From positions 1 to 10,629 of the forward strand of contig JAJJLU010001072.1 in NCBI GenBank assembly GCA_023807065.1: a stretch of 10,629 nucleotides of DNA, written 5' to 3'. Numbering within the stretch: position 1 is the stretch's first letter; every line of letters begins with the position of its first letter. A model generated the notes under the pieces. It was given only the letters and a program-made list of their open reading frames with translations, did not search any database and was not told the DNA's origin. Position numbers and translations under genes: made by a program. Of the stretch, positions 1 through 7,610 are shown piece by piece. The stretch is from Isotricha intestinalis (lineage: Eukaryota; Ciliophora; Litostomatea; Vestibuliferida; Isotrichidae).

Positions 1-570
1 ATTATTATTTCTTATATTATTATTCATTTCATTAGCATCTGGATTATTGTTTCTTATATTATTATTCATATTATTATCATAAGGATTTTTGCTTCTTATA
101 TTATTATTCATATTATTATCATAAGAATTATTATTTCTTAAATTATTATTCATATTATTATCATAAGGATTATCACTTTTTATATTATTATTCATGTTAT
201 TATCATAAGGATTTTTGCTTCTTAAATTATTATTCATGTTATTATCATAAAGATTATTATTTTTTATATTATTATTCATATTATTATCATAAGGATTATT
301 ATTTCTTATATTATTATTCATATTATTATCATATGGATTATCACTTTTTATATTATTATTCATGTTATTATCATAAAGATTATTATTTTTTAAATTATTA
401 TACATATTCTTATCATAAGGATTATTATTTCTTAAATTATTATTCATATTCTTATCATAAGGATTTTTGCTTCTTATATTATTATTCATATTCTTATCAT
501 AAGGATTTTTGCTTCTTAAATTATTATTCCTATTATTATCATAAGAATTATCACTTTTTATATTATCAGG
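1..570 (-). repeat. 42-bp in-frame tandem repeat (14-residue Asn-rich unit)
   Basis: The unit reads M-N-N-N-[I/L]-[R/K]-[S/N]-[K/D/N]-N-[P/L/S]-Y-D-[N/K]-N in the minus-strand gene. The anchor Met codon (cat on the plus strand) falls at 25, 67, 109, 151, 193, 235, 277, 319, 361, 403, 445 and 487. The copy at 529 has AGG (Arg) instead, and a degenerate copy lies at about 532-570. Spacing is exactly 42 bp throughout, with no indel, and the array continues off the left edge. Variation is confined to a few positions, and the variant types (RSKNP, KSDNP, RNNNP, KNNNL) recur in mixed order, which suggests duplication of units followed by substitution. The array probably encodes a low-complexity, disordered protein segment. 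Confidence 0.95.
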
Positions 571-3009
571 TATTTGATTTTCAAATTTTTTTCCTTTTGG
601 ATTATAAATTATTTTATTTTCGTTAGACTTAGCCTTTAAATTATTATTGCTAAGATAGCCATTATCGAACTTGTTTTTTGAATTATTATTTACTATCTTT
701 TTATTTGATTTATCTTTTATATTATTACTATTTAAATTACTTTCTCCTAAATAAATATTATTATTATTTTCATATTCATTATTATTTTTATTATTACTTT
801 CTTTTAAATGTTTATTATTATTAAAGTTTTGATTTATGATTCCTTGTTTATTTTGTCTATTATTACCTTTTAAATTATTATTTTCATTATTCTTTTGCTC
901 ATTATTATAATTATTTCTATTTTCATTATTAATTTCATCATCTGGGAAATTTTGATTTAAATTATTATTAAATATTTTAGGTTGATTTTTACCTCCTTTT
1001 TCATTATTTAAATTCAAATCTTTATGTTCATTTCTTAATGTATCTATTTCATCATTATTTTCATTATTTTGATTTTGATGAATATAATTTTTTAATGTTT
1101 TAGGTTGGTTTTTACCTCCTTTTTCATTATTAATATTTAAATCTTTTACAAAATCATCATTAACTATCATTTTAATTTTTTTTCCACTTTCTTCAGAGTT
1201 TCTAGAACAATGATGATTTTTATTATTATTATTATCTTCTTCTCCTGAATCCAAATCATTATCTTTATTTAAATAATTAGAATTATAATTATTACCACTT
1301 ATATTATCTTTGTTATTATTATTATAAGTAGAAAAAGGTTTAAAATTAATATTAAAATCTTTATTATTAACATTTTTATTATCAATAAAATTATTTCTTG
1401 AGTCTTGAAAGTTATTTGTTTGATTATATTTATTTTGATTTCTATTTATATTTAAATTTCCTTTGTTTTTTTCTTGATTTATATAATCTTTACTCTTTTC
1501 TAAAACAAATCTAAATTTCTCATCAATATTCTTAATTTTTTCTTTAGACTGTGTTGGTCCAAATCTATTACTACTAATATTATTATTTTTAGACAATCTA
1601 TTACTACTAATATTATAATTTTTATTCATTTTTTTTCTATTATCAATACTCCTATTTGTATTATTATTATGAGGATTATTAGAATTTGAATTTTGAGAAT
1701 CTTTAATAGAATTAATTCTCATAGATTTAGAATTATTTTTTATAGAATTTATATTTCCTATTTTTAAATTTCTTCTATTACTTGAATTTTCTGAAATCAT
1801 ATTTTTAGAATTAGAATTATTATTTCTATAAATCATAATTTCATTTGTACTATTATCCATATAATGAAATAATTTTTTCGGGCTTTTTGAATTCTTCAAT
1901 ATATTGTTCTTAATATAATTATTATTTTCTGTTTGATATCTATAATAATTTGAACCTGTATTATTTTTTAATAAATCTTCTTCACTTTTCCACATATCAA
2001 CCATATATTCTGGCCCCAAAATTTCAGGTTCTTGATTATCTCTATGAACATTTTGAACCGCAAAATTATTATTTAATTTATTTTTCTTATTATCTTCATC
2101 TCTAATTTTTATTAACCTCCTAAAAAAATCAATATAAATTTTTTTCCTTTCCTCTTTCTTATTTTTAAAATGAAATATATTATCCAAATAAATAAAAAAG
2201 TTATTTATTCTCTCCTTATTGTTTGAAAGTAAAATAGTAAAATTGTCTTCTTTTTCTTTTTTCTTTTCTAACATTTTCGCCCACCAATTTTCAATTCTTA
2301 AAACCGCATTTTTCATAATTAAATAAATTTTTTCTCTTTCTTTATCTAATCTTTCTTTTTCTTCTTTTTTTCCATCTTTTGTAATTAAAGAATGAGTATA
2401 TTCAACTCTTCTCATCATAACAGCATTTCTTTCAGCAAAATTAAAATCCTTTTTTTCTTTATTAGTATTCATTAATAATCTACTCTTACTTGGAAGAGGA
2501 GTTAATTTCATTTTATTTATATTATTTTTATTTTCATCTGGATAAATATAATACCAATCATTATGTTTAATTAATTTATTAATATTTTCCCTATAATCTT
2601 CTATTTCATTTATATATTCATCAATTGGAAGATTTTCATATTCTTTATTTCCTTCTAATTTTAACCCTTTTTTATACGCTTTATTTTTTAAATAATTATT
2701 TACATTTTCTTGATTTTTTAAATATGTATATTGTAAATAAGAAGATGGAATTGCTCTTGTTTTTTTTTCATATATATTATTATATCTTTTTCTTCCTTTT
2801 GAATAGGATTTTATTAAATTTTGATATGAGGATGATGCTTTTGATTTTGTTATAATTTTTTTATTTTTTAAATTATCATATTCTGTTGTTATAATATTTC
2901 TATTTGGAGAATCTTTATATTCAAAATTATAATTTGGTCTTATTGGAGATGGAATAAGTTCTTCTTGAATAAAATAATCATTTGATTCTTTTTCGTTTGT
3001 TCCTCTCAT
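1..3009 (-). CDS. Asn-rich repeat protein, C-terminus beyond window (partial)
   Basis: The reverse strand is open from ATG at 3007-3009 to position 1, giving 1003 codons with no stop; an in-frame TAA at 3031-3033 lies just upstream, so this ATG is the natural start. I do not recognise the family. Residues 1 to about 315 have mixed composition and are rich in Lys and Glu. They include a charged helical stretch (about 185-300) with an ENWWAKM segment (Trp242-243) that faintly resembles a degenerate IQ-type helix; this is weak. From about 320 onward the chain is dominated by Asn, with Ser, Lys and Asp, and is probably disordered. Two short internal duplications occur (NNEKGGKNQPK, twice; ISSNR, twice). 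From about residue 813 it becomes a regular 14-residue repeat. It is the most distal of three genes on the minus strand, 172 bp downstream of the TBC gene. Frame conservation over 3 kb argues strongly that it is coding; function is unknown. Confidence 0.85.
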   Translation of the reverse strand, partial: MRGTNEKESNDYFIQEELIPSPIRPNYNFEYKDSPNRNIITTEYDNLKNKKIITKSKASSSYQNLIKSYSKGRKRYNNIYEKKTRAIPSSYLQYTYLKNQENVNNYLKNKAYKKGLKLEGNKEYENLPIDEYINEIEDYRENINKLIKHNDWYYIYPDENKNNINKMKLTPLPSKSRLLMNTNKEKKDFNFAERNAVMMRRVEYTHSLITKDGKKEEKERLDKEREKIYLIMKNAVLRIENWWAKMLEKKKEKEDNFTILLSNNKERINNFFIYLDNIFHFKNKKEERKKIYIDFFRRLIKIRDEDNKKNKLNNNFAVQNVHRDNQEPEILGPEYMVDMWKSEEDLLKNNTGSNYYRYQTENNNYIKNNILKNSKSPKKLFHYMDNSTNEIMIYRNNNSNSKNMISENSSNRRNLKIGNINSIKNNSKSMRINSIKDSQNSNSNNPHNNNTNRSIDNRKKMNKNYNISSNRLSKNNNISSNRFGPTQSKEKIKNIDEKFRFVLEKSKDYINQEKNKGNLNINRNQNKYNQTNNFQDSRNNFIDNKNVNNKDFNINFKPFSTYNNNNKDNISGNNYNSNYLNKDNDLDSGEEDNNNNKNHHCSRNSEESGKKIKMIVNDDFVKDLNINNEKGGKNQPKTLKNYIHQNQNNENNDEIDTLRNEHKDLNLNNEKGGKNQPKIFNNNLNQNFPDDEINNENRNNYNNEQKNNENNNLKGNNRQNKQGIINQNFNNNKHLKESNNKNNNEYENNNNIYLGESNLNSNNIKDKSNKKIVNNNSKNKFDNGYLSNNNLKAKSNENKIIYNPKGKKFENQIPDNIKSDNSYDNNRNNNLRSKNPYDKNMNNNIRSKNPYDKNMNNNLRNNNPYDKNMYNNLKNNNLYDNNMNNNIKSDNPYDNNMNNNIRNNNPYDNNMNNNIKNNNLYDNNMNNNLRSKNPYDNNMNNNIKSDNPYDNNMNNNLRNNNSYDNNMNNNIRSKNPYDNNMNNNIRNNNPDANEMNNNIRNNN
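975..1148 (-). repeat. Internal direct duplication, about 50 bp, in frame
   Basis: Two near-identical segments begin at 975 and 1098, exactly 123 bp (41 codons) apart, and both encode a core NNEKGGKNQPK. On the plus strand both contain the tract TTTTACCTCCTTTTTCATTA. They lie inside the Asn-rich gene and are separate from the 42-bp array. A smaller duplication, 33 bp apart, encodes the doubled ISSNR motif at about 1562-1625. Confidence 0.8.
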
Positions 3010-3181
3010 TTTTATATTTATTTTTATTAATTAAAAAATTTTATTTAATTTATTCTTTGATTTGTTATTCAAATATAAATTTGTTTAATATTATATTATA
3101 TTATTTTTTCTCATTGATTATCTGATCGAAAAATTAAATAATCGATTTATAAATAAATTTATATAAATTTTTTTAATATAT
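3010..3181. other. Intergenic spacer between two minus-strand genes
   Basis: These 172 bp lie between the start codon of the Asn-rich gene and the TAA of the TBC gene. They are almost pure A+T and have no open frame of note. They must hold the 3' end of the TBC transcript and the promoter of the Asn-rich gene. I see no clear promoter element or RNA gene. Confidence 0.6.
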
Positions 3182-5188
3182 TTATGACATATTACATATA
3201 TTATATTTATAACACATTTTCAGAAATTTACTAAGAGCAATTTCATTTAGTAAATTTAAAGTAACCAAAACTAAATTTGAAAGACTTTTATTTTTAGTAT
3301 ATAAAAAAGTTAAAGATGTATTAACTAAATCATTCACTTGAGGAGCAGAAAATGAAAGAATATTAGTTTCTTTCAAATAATGTGCAATTTCAAAAAAAAT
3401 CCTTTTATCACTTGAAATTTTAGAACAAAAAACAATTAATGTATTTTTTGTAAAAATGATTGTTCCATTTTTATTTTTACCATACATACAAGGAAAAATA
3501 GTATTTTCTAAATTTCCACATATTAAATTAAATTCTTTTTCTGTAATATATTTTTTTGTTTCTTCATTGTTTTCATTACAAAAATAACATCTTTCAACTT
3601 TATGAAGTGGAATAGAAATATTTAAAATCTGTGATAAATAATGAATATCTTTATAACCACCATAAATATAAGAAACATATTTAAATCCTTCTTTAATTAA
3701 TTTATTTATTATATTTCTAAAGTTATTATATTCTTTAATTAATGATTTTTTATTTTCATTATTGTTTAAAAAAGTATTCAATGCATTATGATTCAATTCT
3801 TTTTCTTTATTCCATCCTAAACCATATTTTATATTTATTAACTCTTCTGATGAATGATTTGTTTTATATAAATCTTTTTCAAAATTTTCATAATTATCTG
3901 TGAAATTTGTTAATAAAATTATATGAACAGGGTAATTATTTTTATTTTTTATTTTTATTAATTCTTTATAAATATAATTTTCTATTTTTTCTTTTTCATT
4001 ATTTAATTTTGTCTTATCTAATATTAACATATTAGGTAATACTCCTATACAATTATATTTTTCATTATTTAAAATTCTTAAATCAAGAATTATATATTTA
4101 TTGTTTATTTTTTTTTTGTAAAATTGGCAATATTCACATAAACCTTTTTTAGGAATTTTATTTTCTTTAAAAAAAAAATTATTAAAATTTCTACAAGTTA
4201 AGTCAGGACAACTTAAACCAGAAGGAAAAATTCTGAATAAAACTTCATTAGGAAAAATAGGAAAAATTTTAATATATTGTGGTTGATATAAATCAAATTG
4301 TCTTTGAATATAATTTGAATAAGGAAAATAAATTAATAATCTTTTCATTAATATATATAAACTATAAGGAGTATTTTCCCTTATTTCTAAAGCTAAATTA
4401 ATAATAGAATTTGCAATATTAATATTTTCAATATTTAATTTAGAAATAAAATCAATAATTTTAAAAGGTTGTAAATTTAATATTGTTTCTTTATAATATT
4501 TAAATAATCCAATACATAAAAAAAAAATTAAAGAATTATCCATTTCAGAAATTAAAAAATTAAAAATAACATAAGAAACAACAATTGGATTTTTATTAGT
4601 ACAACATGTTAAAATCCAATTTGTAGAATAAATTTGAGGGATAATAAAAGAAGTATTAAATATATTATAAATTTCAGGTTCATGATATTTTAATAATAAA
4701 TCGAATAAAGCACAACAAGAGTTTAAAGCAGAAATTTCTTTATTTCTATAAAAATTAATAAGAAAAAAATCCATAAAGTAAGAAAAGCAATTATAAACTT
4801 TATAAAATTCAATTGAAGGTTCTTTTAACTTCATTGATAAAAAAACTGTCATAATTTCATTCATTCCTTGTTTATATTGAATAGAATTTATTTCACAATA
4901 AAATTTTAATAATTGTTTTAATTCACTTTTAAAATTATTATATTTTTTCATTTCATTAGTTTTTGTTCTATTAATATCATTATCTAAAACATGAAAAGGA
5001 GCATCATTAAACTTTTTATTTATTATTAAATCTGAATTATTTTGTTCAACTACATATTTTGACTTTCTTTTCTTTAAATTATTTATCCATTTATCGATGA
5101 TTTTATCAAATGAATCATTTAAAGTGTAATCTATTAATGTATTATTATTAATGTTATTTTCAATATTTATTTTTGGAATTGATTCCAT
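3182..5188 (-). CDS. TBC domain / rhodanese-like protein, TBC1D23-like
   Basis: The predicted protein has 668 residues and a TAA stop at 3182-3184. The ATG at 5186-5188 is preferred; an upstream in-frame extension to 5254 has no ATG and would overlap the Sey1 stop. A TBC domain covers about residues 60-300. It shows a DINRT motif with the Arg finger at Arg74 and a YKQGMNE motif with the Gln finger at Gln107, the pair that TBC proteins use to stimulate GTP hydrolysis by Rab GTPases. A rhodanese-like domain follows at about 363-520 (KYIILDLR, then KYVSYIYGGY). It lacks the active-site Cys and is probably a binding module, as in TBC1D23 and TBCK. Paired cysteines (327/332, 351/354, 534/537) might bind zinc. 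The remaining C-terminus may be a PH-like fold, which is unproven. TBC1D23 relatives act at the trans-Golgi in capturing endosome-derived vesicles. Domain order favours TBC1D23 over TBCK, since no kinase-like region precedes it. The architecture call is strong; orthology is moderate. Confidence 0.85.
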   Translation of the reverse strand: MESIPKINIENNINNNTLIDYTLNDSFDKIIDKWINNLKKRKSKYVVEQNNSDLIINKKFNDAPFHVLDNDINRTKTNEMKKYNNFKSELKQLLKFYCEINSIQYKQGMNEIMTVFLSMKLKEPSIEFYKVYNCFSYFMDFFLINFYRNKEISALNSCCALFDLLLKYHEPEIYNIFNTSFIIPQIYSTNWILTCCTNKNPIVVSYVIFNFLISEMDNSLIFFLCIGLFKYYKETILNLQPFKIIDFISKLNIENINIANSIINLALEIRENTPYSLYILMKRLLIYFPYSNYIQRQFDLYQPQYIKIFPIFPNEVLFRIFPSGLSCPDLTCRNFNNFFFKENKIPKKGLCEYCQFYKKKINNKYIILDLRILNNEKYNCIGVLPNMLILDKTKLNNEKEKIENYIYKELIKIKNKNNYPVHIILLTNFTDNYENFEKDLYKTNHSSEELINIKYGLGWNKEKELNHNALNTFLNNNENKKSLIKEYNNFRNIINKLIKEGFKYVSYIYGGYKDIHYLSQILNISIPLHKVERCYFCNENNEETKKYITEKEFNLICGNLENTIFPCMYGKNKNGTIIFTKNTLIVFCSKISSDKRIFFEIAHYLKETNILSFSAPQVNDLVNTSLTFLYTKNKSLSNLVLVTLNLLNEIALSKFLKMCYKYNICNMS

Positions 5189-5240
5189 AAAATTTAAATT
5201 AGAAAAAAATAAATAATTTAAAAATAAAAAAATAAAAAAA
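5189..5240. other. 52-bp spacer between Sey1 and TBC genes
   Basis: Only 52 bp, nearly all A and T, separate the Sey1 stop from the TBC start codon on the same strand. The spacer must contain the Sey1 3' end and the TBC promoter and leader, unless those overlap the coding regions. No specific element can be recognised. Confidence 0.6.
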
Positions 5241-7529
5241 TTAAAATAATTCAAATATTTTTTTCATAATTATATTTTTAATTGATTTAATTTTTTTCAT
5301 TAAATAAAATTCTAAATCAAAATATTTATCTCTAATTAAATATTCTTTACCTAATTGTTTCATTGAATAATAAAAACCAATAAATAATAAAAATATAATA
5401 AAAAAACCACTTTTAATGAATTTAAAAATTTTATTATATCCAAAAAAAATTAATAATCCAATAAACCAATAAGGAATATTTCCAAAAATACTTTCATTTT
5501 TTTTTTTCATTATATTTTCTAATATTGATTGAATAGTATTATCAAATTTTTTTTTGTTTAAAATAATTTCTCCTTGATTTAATAAATCACTAAATTTTTC
5601 TTCTTTATTTTTAAATTTATATAAAACTTTTCCTTTTAATAATTCTTCATGAAAACTATGATTTAAATCAAAATCATATAATTGATTTATATTTTTAACA
5701 ACTTTAAATGTTTTAAATTGTTCAAATAAATGAAAATAAGTTTGTCTTAATTGTTTATATAAATTATTAATTTGTTCTTGAGAATAATTTGATAAAATTT
5801 CTTCATTAAATTTATTCTTAAAAGAATTAATTATAATAGAATGAATATCTTTTGTTTTTTTATGGATTTCAAGAAATAAATTATTATGTACTTCATTTTC
5901 TAATTCAGTTAAAAAGTTTGTTATTTGTTCATTTGTGAAATTAAAACTTGATTGAAGGAAAAAATATAAAGGAAATATTTTCAGGAAAAAATTATTTGAA
6001 TATTGTTTATTAAATTCTTTCCAAAAATCTCCTCCTTCATATTTTTCTAAACATTTATTAAAAATATTTTCATTTTCTTTATTTATAATTTCAATGATTA
6101 ATTTCTTTTTTTCTTTTAAATATTTTTCTTTTTGATTATCTATAATTTCATCAAATAAATTAGTAAATCCTAATAAATTCCATTTTTCATAAACTTTTTT
6201 TTCTTCTAAATTATTTAATAAATTATCATAATATTTATCTCCTATTTGAAAAGCAAAATCAAAATAATTTCCTGAATTAAAATTTTTTAACTTATTTTCT
6301 AAATCATATCTCATTTTTTCTTGAACTTGTACTATTAATTTTTTAGCTTGATTAAGAAAACAAGAATATAGTTTTTGTGATATTTTTTCATCTAATTGTT
6401 CTTTTACTTTTAATTTAATTTTATCATCATAATACAATACTTCATTATCATAATCTAATAATATTTTATTTTGAATATTAAAGCAAATACTTTTAAAATT
6501 AGTTAAATTTTCTTTTGAACTTTTTTTAAGTAATAAATCAAAGTCTTTTTCGTATTTTTTTAAAATATTATTTTGAATTTCTTGACATCTATAATTTGCA
6601 AGCATTTCTCTTTGAGAAGGAATATCTAAATCTTTTTCATTTAATATTTCATTCCATAATTGAATTATATATTGTCCAATTCCATCAGAAGGTATATTTT
6701 CATTATTTAAATTAGAAAAAATATAATCTTCATCATTTTCATTAAATCTATTTTTCATTTTATCAATTTCATTATTGAAATTACTTCTTTCATAAATATA
6801 ATTAGGTAAAGAAGTAAATTCTAAAATAAAATAATCTTCTAAATTTTTATCACTATAAATTTCTGGTTTTTTTATTTCATTCCAAATATTATGAATATCA
6901 GTTAAAAGAACATTTTTAATTTTTTTAAAATTATGAATTCTTCCATCAAAGTCTCTTAAAATAATAATTATTTTTTTATATGAATTATTATTAAATAATT
7001 TAAAATTCACTTCAAAAACAATTTTTAAAACACCATAATTTGAAGCAGTATATCTTCCAACATCAGTAACCCACATATTTATTATTAAAATATTAGTTAT
7101 TGCTAAACAAAAAAGCGAAGAAGCTTTTTCAAATTTTTCTCTTTCATCTTCTTTTCTATTTATACTATCAGTTCCTTCACAATCAATAATTAAAAGTTTA
7201 TTTTTTTTTAATCCTGTTATCCAAATTCCTTTTGTTGTTTGACATCTTTTTTTCAAACTGTTCATTACTTCAAATTTAGTGTTAAATAATTCATTTAATA
7301 ATGTACTTTTACCTGAACTTTGAGGACCTATTATTGATATTAAATTATAGTTTCTTCCTAAAGAAGTAAAATCTATTTTTTGTAAATAACTGTTTATTTC
7401 ATTACTATATTAATTTTTTATTATTTTTAATTTTTACTTTATTGAAAAATCATAATATATTATTTGACATGTTTCTGTTTCTTCTTTCATGTCTTCACTG
7501 TATTGTATTTTATCTTTAAGTAAAGTCAT
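5241..7529 (-). CDS. SEY1: Sey1/RHD3 (atlastin-class) ER membrane-fusion GTPase, two exons
   Basis: Sey1/RHD3/atlastin GTPases sit in the ER membrane and fuse ER tubules to form the branched network. I predict two exons, 7438-7529 and 5241-7404, joined across a 33-nt intron, giving 751 residues, close to the family's usual length of about 780-800. The P-loop GPQSSGKST is at about 57-65, followed by QTTKGIW (86-92, G2), DCEGTD (105-110, G3) and an RD pair (181-182, the guanine-recognition motif of this family). NMWVTDVGRY and VFEVNFKLF are also typical. A long charged helical middle region precedes a hydrophobic hairpin at about 675-712, then an amphipathic lysine-rich tail, as expected for the ER anchor. 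The ATG at 7263-7265 cannot be the start, because the same frame runs upstream through the P-loop. No ATG exists in that stretch, so the start at 7527-7529 needs the splice. The stop is TAA. Confidence 0.93.
7405..7437 (-). other. 33-nt spliceosomal intron in the Sey1 gene
   Basis: On the minus strand the segment starts GTAAAAATTA and ends AATATAG. It contains an in-frame TAA just after the donor and another TAA near the acceptor, so unspliced mRNA would stop after about 31 codons. Removing it joins ...DFSI, a split Asn codon (AA|T), and NEINSYLQK..., and the frame continues into the P-loop. Introns this small occur in ciliates (about 15-33 nt in several lineages). The evidence is strong: frame restoration, GT-AG ends, and a start codon exactly where the family needs one. 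No transcript was seen. Confidence 0.88.
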
Positions 7530-7610
7530 TTTTTTTATTTTTTATTTAATTGATAATTTTTAAAAAATTATTTGAAAATTTAAATGTTTTATAATAATAT
7601 ATAAAATAAA
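7530..7610. promoter_or_regulatory. 81-bp divergent promoter region (Sey1 / SHIPPO-GTPase)
   Basis: The ATGs of the minus-strand Sey1 gene (7529) and the plus-strand gene (7611) face away from each other with 81 bp between them, so both promoters and both 5' leaders must fit here. The stretch is nearly all A and T, with long T runs at the left and an ATAATATATAAAATAAA context just before 7611. No defined TATA box or transcription-factor site can be distinguished in such composition. The function is inferred from position alone. Confidence 0.6.

Noticed and set aside
1..570. CRISPR-like array
   Set aside because: There are no unique spacers: the repeats are directly contiguous, all in one reading frame, and the host is eukaryotic.
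333..626. Plus-strand open frame of 97 codons rich in Tyr, His and Phe
   Set aside because: It is the antisense shadow of the 42-bp repeat array; its repetitive Tyr/His/Phe composition follows from the complement of the Asn-Asn-Tyr-Asp codons.
2625..2855. Plus-strand open frame of 76 codons, strongly hydrophobic
   Set aside because: It is opposite the well-supported minus-strand Asn-rich gene. Its Leu/Phe/Tyr richness is what AT-rich antisense of Lys/Asn/Glu codons gives, and no motif is visible.
3010..3181. Possible tRNA or small RNA in the largest inter-gene gap
   Set aside because: The stretch is almost GC-free with no cloverleaf stems, T-loop or box motifs.
5189..5254. N-terminal extension of the TBC protein resembling a signal peptide
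   Set aside because: The extension begins with TTG, not ATG, overlaps the end of Sey1, and is simply the AT-rich spacer translated as Phe/Leu/Asn. The ATG at 5186-5188 is the sensible start.
7263..7265. ATG as the start of Sey1
   Set aside because: The frame continues upstream through a conserved P-loop and switch-proximal sequence; starting here would delete the G1 motif.
3182..7529. Operon of the Sey1 and TBC genes
   Set aside because: The close same-strand spacing is explained by general genome compactness; the intron and the protein families are eukaryotic, and nothing shows a shared transcript.
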